Source: Thermatribacter sp964570785
Lineage (GTDB): Bacteria; Atribacterota; Atribacteria; Atribacterales; Thermatribacteraceae
Assembly: GCA_964570785.1 (NCBI GenBank)
Contig: CAZMZG010000073.1
Coordinates: forward strand, 1 to 7,001
DNA: 7,001 bases
Direction: 5' to 3'
Notes under the pieces: generated by a model
Database searches by the model: none
Told to the model about the DNA's origin: nothing
Seen by the model: the letters and a program-made list of their open reading frames with translations, nothing else
In this document: positions 1-5,771 of the stretch, piece by piece
How positions within the stretch are numbered: the stretch's first letter is position 1
How the letters are laid out: every line of letters begins with the position of its first letter
Program-made: the position numbers and the translations under genes

Positions 1-268
1 GAAAACCCTTCCCTCTTTCTTTAAGGAAAGAAACCACTCCTTCTCCAACACAGATGCCAAAAGCGCTACCCCCGGAAAAAAATATAGCATCAACACTTTC
101 CCCCAGATTACCGGAGTGCAACACCGACACTTCTCTTTCACCAGGAGCTCTTCCCAGGACAGAGGCTACTGCACGGTTGGGTTCCGAAAAAAGAAAAACT
201 GTACACCCACTCGGGGCACTCCGATGCTGATAATGACCAACCTTGACGCCGCTTTCCAGCTCAACCAT
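1..268 (-). CDS. P1-family (DmpA/S58) peptidase, N-terminal part, cut by window edge
   Basis: My own translation gives 89 residues from an ATG at 268, running off the left edge of the window. The motifs fit the P1/DmpA family of N-terminal-nucleophile aminopeptidases: VGH near residues 10-12, a GCTV segment at 21-24, APGERE at 41-46, and SGGSAFG at 65-71 followed by a GVVSFLKERGKGF stretch. Family members are made as a precursor of roughly 300 or more residues that cleaves itself into two chains; they remove N-terminal residues or hydrolyse small amides. The cleavage site and nucleophile lie outside the window, so activity cannot be judged. The ATG follows the stop of the upstream zinc-ribbon gene by only 2 bases with no clear Shine-Dalgarno, so translational coupling is likely. 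The family call is fairly secure; the substrate is unknown. Confidence 0.8.
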   Translation of the reverse strand, partial: MVELESGVKVGHYQHRSAPSGCTVFLFSEPNRAVASVLGRAPGEREVSVLHSGNLGESVDAIFFSGGSAFGICVGEGVVSFLKERGKGF

Positions 269-270
269 GG

Positions 271-909
271 TCAGGAAAGTTTACAGCCACAATAAGGACA
301 GAGCCTAAAATCCGGAGACACTTTCTTACCACAGTTAGGACAAACTCCCACTTCTTCCGGCTTGTTTTCCAGAGCTTCCGAGGGCATGTTCTTTTGAGTC
401 TCAGCAATGTTTTTTTGCCAAGCACTTATTTCTACCATGCTGTCAAAGTAAACCTCTCGTTCTCTCTGCCATTCGTCCCGGTAACGCACCAGAAGGTATT
501 CGGGTTTCTGGTTAATACGCCTTCGATTGAGAAAAAGGAGGCTTTTGTCTCTACGAAATAATTCCTTCTCCGGAACTGCTTCAACTGCAGTTATAGAGTT
601 GAGGGGGATTCGAAAAATCACCTTTTCAAAAGGGGGAGCAATGCCGAAGATATTGGGCCCTTTTTCAAAGTTTTCAAACCAGAGACTCTTGGACATTAAA
701 TAAAGGAGGCCCTCCGTTTTAGTCTCAAAACGGGGATGACCTCCCAAATAGCGCGCAAACGAAGAAAGAACTCTTTTTTCGCCAAATTCTTTTTCTTTCT
801 CTGCCCAGAACTCAGCTACGTCTACTTCCTTGCCTCGACGTCTTACGCTCCAGACAATAGCACCCAGCAACAGAAAACCTATAAGCAACAAATACCCAAA
901 AGTATTCAT
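271..909 (-). CDS. membrane-anchored protein with C-terminal zinc ribbon, function unknown
   Basis: This is a 212-residue protein that I do not recognise as a named family. A hydrophobic segment at about residues 4-21 is followed by three arginines (23-25), predicting a single N-terminal membrane anchor with the rest in the cytoplasm. The middle, about 45-165, is rich in beta-type sequence and contains an IPLNSITAVE stretch reminiscent of GRAM/PH-like lipid-binding domains; this resemblance is weak. Residues 190-209 form a zinc ribbon with CPNC at 190-193 and CPYC at 204-207, plus an extra Cys209. A charged linker at 166-188 joins the two parts. The ATG lies 9 bases after the fmdB-like stop and the peptidase start lies 2 bases after its own stop, so all three are probably one transcript. 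The Shine-Dalgarno is weak. A role as a membrane-associated adaptor is possible but only inferred. Confidence 0.8.
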   Translation of the reverse strand: MNTFGYLLLIGFLLLGAIVWSVRRRGKEVDVAEFWAEKEKEFGEKRVLSSFARYLGGHPRFETKTEGLLYLMSKSLWFENFEKGPNIFGIAPPFEKVIFRIPLNSITAVEAVPEKELFRRDKSLLFLNRRRINQKPEYLLVRYRDEWQREREVYFDSMVEISAWQKNIAETQKNMPSEALENKPEEVGVCPNCGKKVSPDFRLCPYCGCKLS

Positions 910-918
910 AAGAATTCT

Positions 919-1212
919 TTAAGATTTATTATCGCTGGTGTCAGAAGAAGAGCTACTGCTACCACAGGTAGAACAGCTACTGGAGGTGCAGGAACTGCAA
1001 GAACTGCTGCTTGATTCAGAGCCACTCTTCGAAGAACGATAATCAGTGCAATAAAAGCCATTGCCCTTAAAGACAAAGCCCACACTCTTGCTGATCAGAC
1101 GCTTTACTTTACCCTTGCAAAAAGGGCACTCTTGAATAGGGCTATCGCTGAAAGACTGGAACTCTTCAAAGGTCCTCCCGCAATCTATACATTGATATTC
1201 ATAAATTGGCAT
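919..1212 (-). CDS. FmdB-family zinc-ribbon protein with Ser/Cys-rich tail
   Basis: The 97-residue product begins MPIYEYQC, the signature N-terminus of FmdB/CxxC-CxxC-SSSS family putative regulatory proteins. The zinc ribbon uses C8-x2-C11 and C29-x2-C32, and a KGNGFYCTDYR segment at 49-59 matches the family's conserved end of the globular part. The tail from about 61 to 97 is mostly serine and adds a second pair of CxxC motifs (C72/C75 and C80/C83). The family was named after a proposed regulator of formamidase/amidase operons, but the role of most members is unknown. I chose the ATG at 1212 because GGAGG at 1221-1225 stands 8 bases before it. An upstream in-frame TTG at 1227 would overlap that Shine-Dalgarno. 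It heads a three-gene run with the membrane zinc-ribbon protein and the P1 peptidase. Confidence 0.88.
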   Translation of the reverse strand: MPIYEYQCIDCGRTFEEFQSFSDSPIQECPFCKGKVKRLISKSVGFVFKGNGFYCTDYRSSKSGSESSSSSCSSCTSSSCSTCGSSSSSSDTSDNKS

Positions 1213-1225
1213 AACCAACACCTCC

Positions 1226-1269
1226 AAAAATCAAAAGCCCGGCAAAGGAGAACATCCCCTACCGGGCTT
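1226..1269 (-). terminator. intrinsic terminator after groEL
   Basis: On the minus strand AAGCCCGG (1269-1262) pairs perfectly with CCGGGCTT (1242-1235) around a 19-base loop that can form a further short AGG/CCT pairing. The stem is followed by TTTT, GA and TTTTT down to 1226. It begins 23 bases after the groEL stop. The T-run abuts the GGAGG of the fmdB-like gene, so the hairpin lies in or directly before that gene's leader and could also act as an attenuator or a 5' stabilising stem. Confidence 0.65.
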
Positions 1270-1281
1270 CTCCCTCCACAT

Positions 1282-1287
1282 ATTATA
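1282..1287 (-). promoter_or_regulatory. candidate -10 box for the fmdB-like gene run
   Basis: A perfect TATAAT reads on the minus strand at 1287-1282, six bases after the groEL stop codon. No convincing -35 element is found 16-18 bases upstream (the sequence there is near CCAATG), and there is no TG extension. If used, transcription would start near 1275, placing the terminator hairpin at the very 5' end of the transcript. The box alone is modest evidence in AT-rich DNA. Confidence 0.3.
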
Positions 1288-1292
1288 CCCTA

Positions 1293-2909
1293 TCAATACT
1301 CAGGCATTGGTGGTGTCTGCTGCTGTTTTTCCTTTTCTGGTATTTCAGTTACTACCGACTCAGTAGTGAGCATCACTGAAGCTACACTTGCTGCATTCTG
1401 AAGTGCAGTCCTGGTTACTTTGGTAGGATCGATAACTCCTGCTTCGATCATATTCACAAACTCTCCAGTAAGAGCGTTGTAACCCATATTAGGATTATCA
1501 AAGGACTTGATGCGTTCAACGATCACTGAACCCTCTTCTCCGGCGTTTTCAGCAATCATCTTGGCAGGCTCATCCAGGGCTTTCTTGACGATCGCGGCTC
1601 CAATCTTTTCATCACCTTCCAGCTTCAGCTCATCAATAGCCTTGGCTACGCGAATGAGTGCCACGCCACCTCCAGGCACAATGCCTTCCTCAACTGCTGC
1701 ACGAGTTGCATGGAGTGCATCCTCAACTCGGGCTTTCTTTTCTTTCATCTCAGCTTCGGTAGCCGCACCCACACGGATAACCGCCACACCACCAGCGATT
1801 TTGGCCAGCCTTTCCTGCAGTTTCTCGCGGTCGTAGTCGGAAGTGGTTTCTTCGATCTGGCGCTTGATCTGGTTCATTCTGGCCACTATATCTTCCTTCT
1901 TGCCAGCACCCTCAACAATGGTGGTGTTCTCTTTATCAATAACTACCTTACGGGCCTGGCCCAGATCCTGCACAGTAACGTTCTCAAGCTTGATGCCCAG
2001 GTCTTCGGAAATGAAGCGACCGCCAGTCACGATAGCAATATCCTCAAGCATTGCTTTCCTGCGGTCTCCGAAACCAGGAGCTTTCACTGCAGCGCAGTTC
2101 AAAACGCCTTTAAGCTTGTTTACAACCAGGGTGGCCAGTGCTTCACCTTCCACATCCTCAGCTATGATCAAAAGCGGTCTACCTAGCTGTACCACTTTTT
2201 CAAGCAAGGGCAATAAGTCCTTAACCGCTGAAATCTTCTTTTCGTAAATAAGAATTAGCGGGTTTTCCAAAACTGCTTCCATTCTTTCTGGATCAGTAAC
2301 GAAGTAAGGAGAGAGGTATCCCCGATCAAACTGCAAGCCTTCCACAACTTCCAGGGTGGTCTCCAATCCTTTGGCTTCTTCAACGGTAATTACTCCGTCT
2401 TTTCCCACTTTCTCCATAGCATCAGCAATAATACCTCCAATGGATTCGTCGTTGTTAGCAGCAATGGATGCAACCTGAGCAATCTCTTTGCGGTCGCTGA
2501 CTTCCTTGCTCATCTTCCTGAGCTCTTCAACTACTGCCTCCACCGCTTTGTCGATTCCACGCTTGAGGAGCATGGGGTTAGAACCTGCAGCAACATTGCG
2601 CAGACCCTCTCTGTAAATGCTTTCGGCTAAAACAGTAGCAGTAGTGGTACCATCACCAGCAACATCGCTGGTTTTAGAAGCAACCTCTTTAACCAGCTGG
2701 GCACCTACATTTTCATTGGGATCAGCCAGCTCTATTTCCTTGGCAACGGTAACTCCGTCTTTGGTGATGGTTGGCGAACCAAACTTTTTTTCAATAACCA
2801 CATTTCTCCCTTTAGGGCCCAGAGTAACTTTGACGGCATCAGCCAGGGTTTTAACGCCCTTCAATATAGCCTGACGTGCTTCTTCCTCAAAAAGTATCTG
2901 TTTGGCCAT
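1293..2909 (-). CDS. groEL: chaperonin GroEL (Hsp60, 60 kDa subunit)
   Basis: A full-length 538-residue group I chaperonin; with GroES it forms the cytoplasmic ATP-driven folding chamber. ATP-site motifs are intact: VTLGPKGRNVV at 28-38, a KDGVTVAKE stretch from 50 carrying D51, and GDGTTT at 85-90 with D86. A GGGVAL motif follows in the C-terminal equatorial part, and the apical domain contains KAPGFGDRRKAMLEDIA. Length and the MAKQILF start fit the family. AGGAGG at 2925-2920 stands 10 bases before the ATG. groES ends 30 bases upstream, the usual operon order. The one oddity is the C-terminus: the flexible tail lacks the common Gly-Gly-Met repeats and ends with glutamines and prolines (QQQTPPMPEY). 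An intrinsic terminator follows the stop. Identity is certain. Confidence 0.99.
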   Translation of the reverse strand: MAKQILFEEEARQAILKGVKTLADAVKVTLGPKGRNVVIEKKFGSPTITKDGVTVAKEIELADPNENVGAQLVKEVASKTSDVAGDGTTTATVLAESIYREGLRNVAAGSNPMLLKRGIDKAVEAVVEELRKMSKEVSDRKEIAQVASIAANNDESIGGIIADAMEKVGKDGVITVEEAKGLETTLEVVEGLQFDRGYLSPYFVTDPERMEAVLENPLILIYEKKISAVKDLLPLLEKVVQLGRPLLIIAEDVEGEALATLVVNKLKGVLNCAAVKAPGFGDRRKAMLEDIAIVTGGRFISEDLGIKLENVTVQDLGQARKVVIDKENTTIVEGAGKKEDIVARMNQIKRQIEETTSDYDREKLQERLAKIAGGVAVIRVGAATEAEMKEKKARVEDALHATRAAVEEGIVPGGGVALIRVAKAIDELKLEGDEKIGAAIVKKALDEPAKMIAENAGEEGSVIVERIKSFDNPNMGYNALTGEFVNMIEAGVIDPTKVTRTALQNAASVASVMLTTESVVTEIPEKEKQQQTPPMPEY

Positions 2910-2939
2910 TATCCGCTGACCTCCTTTCTCCTTTATCGG

Positions 2940-3230
2940 TTATTCTTCAATGATGCCCAGTATATCATCCTCGCGCATGATGAGATATTCTTCTTCATCA
3001 AGCTTTACTTCAGTGCCGGCATACTTGCCAAAAAGCACTCTGTCCCCTTCTTTCACTTCCAGGGGCTTGCGATTTCCATTCTCGTCAACCTTGCCAGTAC
3101 CTACAGCCACCACTGTTCCCTGTTGAGGTTTTTCCTTGGCGGTATCCGGAATTATGATACCACCTTTGCGCACTTCTTCTTCCTCCGTGCGTTTTACCAG
3201 AACTCGATCTCCCAGTGGTTTAATCTTCAC
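2940..3230 (-). CDS. groES: co-chaperonin GroES (Hsp10)
   Basis: The 96-residue product begins with KIKPLGDRVLVKR from residue 2, the universal GroES N-terminus. The mobile loop that docks onto GroEL is visible around 16-33 with the hydrophobic III at 25-27. The dome region and the C-terminal YLIMREDDILGIIEE are typical, and length matches the family's usual 95-97. I chose the GTG at 3230 because it puts the conserved KIKPLGDR at the start and has AAGGGGTGA 7 bases upstream, close to the ideal anti-16S sequence. The frame stays open upstream to 3371, including an ATG at 3272, but that extension has no family counterpart and a poor ribosome site. groES and groEL lie 30 bases apart and surely share a transcript. 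The leader has candidate promoters and repeats but no CIRCE element. Confidence 0.97.
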   Translation of the reverse strand: MKIKPLGDRVLVKRTEEEEVRKGGIIIPDTAKEKPQQGTVVAVGTGKVDENGNRKPLEVKEGDRVLFGKYAGTEVKLDEEEYLIMREDDILGIIEE

Positions 3231-3273
3231 TTTGGTGTCACCCCTTTCCTGATTTTTTTCAAGACCGCTCATT

Positions 3274-3302
3274 ATTCTAATCCGGAAGACCGTTTTTTGC
3301 AA
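3274..3302 (-). promoter_or_regulatory. candidate proximal groESL promoter
   Basis: On the minus strand TTGCAA (3302-3297) and TAGAAT (3279-3274) are separated by 17 bases. The -35 matches TTGACA at four of six positions and the -10 matches TATAAT at five of six. The predicted start near 3267 would give a leader of about 37 bases carrying the GGGGTGA ribosome site. The call is by pattern only. Confidence 0.4.
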
Positions 3303-3334
3303 GAGAAAAACAAAATCAATCAAAGTCAAAATTA

Positions 3335-3354
3335 TGCCATAATGGCAAAAGAGG
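3335..3354. repeat. 20-base direct repeat, copy near groES
   Basis: TGCCATAATGGCAAAAGAGG matches the copy at 3366-3385 at 19 of 20 bases, start to start 31 bases apart. It contains the palindrome TGCCA-N3-TGGCA (3335-3347). An overlapping perfect palindrome ATTATG-C-CATAAT lies at 3331-3343. With the TATAAT at 3363-3358 used as a -10, this copy would sit just downstream of the transcription start, a typical operator position. Confidence 0.7.
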
Positions 3355-3357
3355 CTG

Positions 3358-3363
3358 ATTATA
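3358..3363 (-). promoter_or_regulatory. candidate distal groESL -10 box between the repeats
   Basis: A perfect TATAAT reads on the minus strand at 3363-3358, between the two 20-base repeats. No good -35 exists at 16-18 bases (the sequence there is near ACCTCT); a TTGACA at 3402-3397 is too far upstream. If active, the distal repeat would cover the -35 region and the proximal repeat the start site. A weak core with flanking palindromes would suit regulated expression. Confidence 0.3.
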
Positions 3364-3385
3364 TTTGCCAAAATGGCAAAAGAGG
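3364..3385. repeat. 20-base direct repeat, distal copy, with 17-base palindrome
   Basis: TGCCAAAATGGCAAAAGAGG at 3366-3385 is the second copy of the repeat. Here the palindrome is longer: TTTGCCA-AAA-TGGCAAA at 3364-3380 has perfect 7-base arms. As a DNA site, TGCCA-N3-TGGCA has the TGC...GCA symmetry seen in sites of some NtrC-family proteins. As RNA it would be a short hairpin without a following T-run, so a terminator role is less likely. Confidence 0.7.
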
Positions 3386-3396
3386 TCTACACACCT

Positions 3397-3409
3397 TGTC
3401 AAATTGACA
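3397..3409. repeat. TGTCAA-A-TTGACA palindrome between regulator gene and groES
   Basis: Perfect 6-base arms surround one central base, four bases after the stop of the upstream regulator gene. Each arm read inward from the opposite strand is TTGACA, identical to a -35 consensus, but no suitable -10 lies 16-18 bases from either. It may be a third protein site or chance. Confidence 0.4.
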
Positions 3410-3412
3410 CAA

Positions 3413-4744
3413 TCACTTTTTGGAAAATTCGTTTACCGAAAGATCATACTGTTCAATCTTTCGATAAAGAGTCCGTAACCCTATACCCAGCATCTGGGCA
3501 GTTTTGCTTTTGTTGAAGCGGTTGGCTCGTAGAGTTTCTAATATAAGTATTTTCTCAGCTTCTTCCAAAGTCATACCCACCCGCACGGGCACAATTTTTC
3601 CAAAATTCGCGCCCTTGCGAATCTGAGCTGGAACATCTTTTGCCGTCAAAATCTGGTTTTGAGAAAGTATGACCATCCCTTCAAGAACGTTGCGAAGCTC
3701 AATGACATTGCCCGGCCAATCGTACTCCATGAGTACCTGTAGAGCCTCTTTGTCGATAGAGATGACTTCCTTACCGGTTTCCTGAGCAATTTCGCGCAAA
3801 AAATGCTCTATCAAAAAGGGAATATCTTCTTTGCGCTCTCTCAAAGGGGGAATCTCTATTTTCACCGCGCTTAAAAAGTAGTAAAGATCGCTGCGAAAAC
3901 GACCTGTGGCCACTTTTTCATCAAGGGGACTTTCCGAAGAAGCAATTATCCGAAAGTCCTTTGAGCCACCCCCAAAACGGTGCTCTTCCAGAAAATCTAC
4001 TACCTCAGCCTGGACGGGAAAAGGCAAAAGGTGCACATCTTCAAAAAAGAGAGTCCCCTGAAACTCATCGGGTACTTTCTTAGGAGTTTCCTCCCTCTTT
4101 AACCACTCGCCCCTTTTCAAAAACCCAGAGGTTAAACCAGGACACAGGATTTTGAAAAAGGGGCGTCCTTCTGGGAAGGAGTACTGATGGATGGCCCTGG
4201 CTACCAGTTCCTTGCCCGTTCCCTGCTCTCCAAAAATCAAAACCGGCCTCCGCACCTGAGCCACCTGAAGCACCAGATCGAAAATGCGTTGCATCTTCTC
4301 TGAAACACCGGTGATTCCAGCAAAAGAAAAACGGGTACCTATCCTCTTTTTAAGGTCCTTGTTTTCGGCGAGCAGGTTAAGATGTTCTTCAGCTCGCTTT
4401 ATAGTGGAAAGAAGGCGCAGGGGAGTAAGCGGCCGGGAAAGATAGTCGTAAATCCCTTTGTTAAGAAGACTCCTTACGTAAAAGGAGTTATCGCTACTCC
4501 CCACAGCAAGCACTACTACTTCGCTAAAGCGCTCTCGCACAGAACGCAGAAACTGAAAGCCCTCCTTGGCAAGGATTTCTTCTTCAGCAAGTACGATGTT
4601 TATTTCTTCTCGCTCCAGGCAATTCAAAGCCAGGTTTCGGTCGCGCACCACTACCACATAGTAGCCTTCGTCCCTCAAAATATCCGCTATCTTTCCCTGC
4701 AAAAGAGGATCTTCACTGACAATCAAAACCTTGCACAAGCTCAC
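3413..4744 (-). CDS. NtrC-like regulator with degenerate receiver and AAA+ domains, intact Fis-type HTH
   Basis: A 443-residue protein with the layout of a sigma-54 response regulator: receiver (about 4-118), AAA+ (about 142-375) and Fis-type helix-turn-helix (about 391-433). The DNA-binding end is intact (NKSKTAQMLG followed by TLYRKIEQY). Elsewhere key residues are altered. The phospho-acceptor Asp is Glu54, the acidic pair reads S10-E11-D12, the conserved Thr is Ala80 and the Lys is Arg104. Walker A is kept (GEQGTGKE, 172-179). The region that should hold GAFTGA (about 203-228) is shortened and lacks it. Walker B reads E235-D236 instead of Asp-Glu; the second arginine finger is Phe290 (Arg284 kept); the sensor II Arg is Ile348. 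It probably does not activate sigma-54 polymerase and may simply bind DNA. GTG start 3 bases after the oxidoreductase stop, so co-transcribed; a GGAGG lies somewhat far upstream (14 bases). Confidence 0.88.
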   Translation of the reverse strand: MSLCKVLIVSEDPLLQGKIADILRDEGYYVVVVRDRNLALNCLEREEINIVLAEEEILAKEGFQFLRSVRERFSEVVVLAVGSSDNSFYVRSLLNKGIYDYLSRPLTPLRLLSTIKRAEEHLNLLAENKDLKKRIGTRFSFAGITGVSEKMQRIFDLVLQVAQVRRPVLIFGEQGTGKELVARAIHQYSFPEGRPFFKILCPGLTSGFLKRGEWLKREETPKKVPDEFQGTLFFEDVHLLPFPVQAEVVDFLEEHRFGGGSKDFRIIASSESPLDEKVATGRFRSDLYYFLSAVKIEIPPLRERKEDIPFLIEHFLREIAQETGKEVISIDKEALQVLMEYDWPGNVIELRNVLEGMVILSQNQILTAKDVPAQIRKGANFGKIVPVRVGMTLEEAEKILILETLRANRFNKSKTAQMLGIGLRTLYRKIEQYDLSVNEFSKK

Positions 4745-4747
4745 TGG

Positions 4748-5761
4748 TTAACAGCTTCCCTCCAGCAGGACCTGCTCACCCTTAGCAACCGAAGTTTTGG
4801 AAGCAAGAGCCAGGCGAAGAGCTTCAATAGCTTGTTCCGGAGTTCCCAATTCTGGGGGCGTACCCTTCTCGACGCACTCTAAAAAATAAGCTAGTTCCTT
4901 CCGATAGGGATCTTCCGCTGCTACCTCAATGAATTCTCGCTGCTTACCACGGCGATACAGAAAAAGAGGACTACTTTGAGCACGCTCTTCAATGTTTACC
5001 CCAGCTCTGAAAATCCATTCCAGAACGCCCTCGCTACCCAGAACTCGAAACCCACAGGTAAAAGGAAAATCCCCCTGCATCATCCAGCCACCCTCTACAG
5101 AGGCTACTATCTCATTCTCGTACTTAACAGTAGTAATCACATGGTCAAGAGAATCCTCCCGAAAAATACCTCTTGCGAAAACCTCCCGGGGATTGCCCGC
5201 CAGCCAGTTCACAAAATCAAGATCATGGATATGGAGATCCAGAGATGCTCCTCCACTCAGTTGAGGTCTTAAAATCCAGCTATTCACCGACCAGGCTGGA
5301 GTTACTGAAAGTCGAAAGGCATTTATAAGAAGAGGTTTACCCACCGCCCCCTGAGAGATGAGTTTTTTCGCTTCAACGTATTCTCCCCAAAAGCGTAACA
5401 CATGACCGACCATCAAAAATACACCCTGGTCCTTGCAAACCTTTTGCATAGCCTGAGCATCCTCAAGATTGAGAGCAATGGGTTTCTCACAAAAAACATG
5501 CTTCTTCTCCAGAGCTGCCATTTCAGTATATTCACGATGCAAAAAAGTGGGAAGACAGATGTCTACCGCGTCCACTTCTTGATTATCAAAAAGTTCTCGT
5601 AACGATCCGTAATGAGGCAAAGAATATTTCTTCTGAAATTCAGAAGCTTTGGCAGGGTTAACCTCAAAGAAAGCAACTACTTCTGCCCCTTCTATACTCT
5701 TCCAGGCTTCCATATGTACCGAAGCTATGAAACCGGAGCCCAGTAAAGCTATCTTCTTCAC
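4748..5761 (-). CDS. Gfo/Idh/MocA-family NAD(P)-dependent oxidoreductase
   Basis: A sugar- or polyol-type dehydrogenase of about 337 residues. Numbering from the GTG at 5770, the Rossmann fold begins KKIALLGSGFIAS with GSG at 11-13, CEKP at 94-97 carries the family's conserved lysine, and GGASLDLHIHDLD at 173-185 supplies the H182-D183 active-site pair. The C-terminal alpha/beta domain and length are normal. Family members oxidise or reduce a hydroxyl of sugars, inositols, amino sugars or sugar nucleotides; the substrate cannot be read from sequence. I prefer the GTG at 5761, since GAGGTG at 5773-5768 stands 6 bases before it and includes the upstream GTG itself. The PIG-L gene ends 10 bases upstream and the regulator starts 3 bases downstream, so the three act together, perhaps deacetylation followed by redox conversion of an amino sugar. 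Confidence 0.92.
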   Translation of the reverse strand: MKKIALLGSGFIASVHMEAWKSIEGAEVVAFFEVNPAKASEFQKKYSLPHYGSLRELFDNQEVDAVDICLPTFLHREYTEMAALEKKHVFCEKPIALNLEDAQAMQKVCKDQGVFLMVGHVLRFWGEYVEAKKLISQGAVGKPLLINAFRLSVTPAWSVNSWILRPQLSGGASLDLHIHDLDFVNWLAGNPREVFARGIFREDSLDHVITTVKYENEIVASVEGGWMMQGDFPFTCGFRVLGSEGVLEWIFRAGVNIEERAQSSPLFLYRRGKQREFIEVAAEDPYRKELAYFLECVEKGTPPELGTPEQAIEALRLALASKTSVAKGEQVLLEGSC

Positions 5762-5771
5762 GCTTACCACC

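Noticed and set aside
1507..2247. Several long plus-strand open frames inside groEL
   Set aside because: They lie antisense to a full-length, fully conserved GroEL and give Ser/Thr/Pro-rich low-complexity translations with no recognisable domain, so they are shadows of its codon pattern.
3231..3371. N-terminal extension of groES, with an open frame up to 3371 and an ATG at 3272
   Set aside because: The conserved GroES start falls at the GTG at 3230 with an excellent ribosome site 7 bases upstream. The extension is translated AT-rich leader with no family counterpart.
3335..3385. Sigma-54 promoter suggested by TGGCA and TTTGC elements near an NtrC-like gene
   Set aside because: The GG and GC dinucleotides are not 10 bases apart on either strand. 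The elements are better explained as arms of the palindromic repeats.
3231..3412. CIRCE (HrcA) or CtsR operator before groES
   Set aside because: No TTAGCACTC/GAGTGCTAA arms are present, and only isolated GTCAAA half-sites occur, not the tandem CtsR heptads.
4748..5770. Oxidoreductase start at the first GTG (5770)
   Set aside because: That GTG is itself part of the GAGGTG that serves the GTG at 5761 with 6-base spacing. The protein core is unaffected either way.
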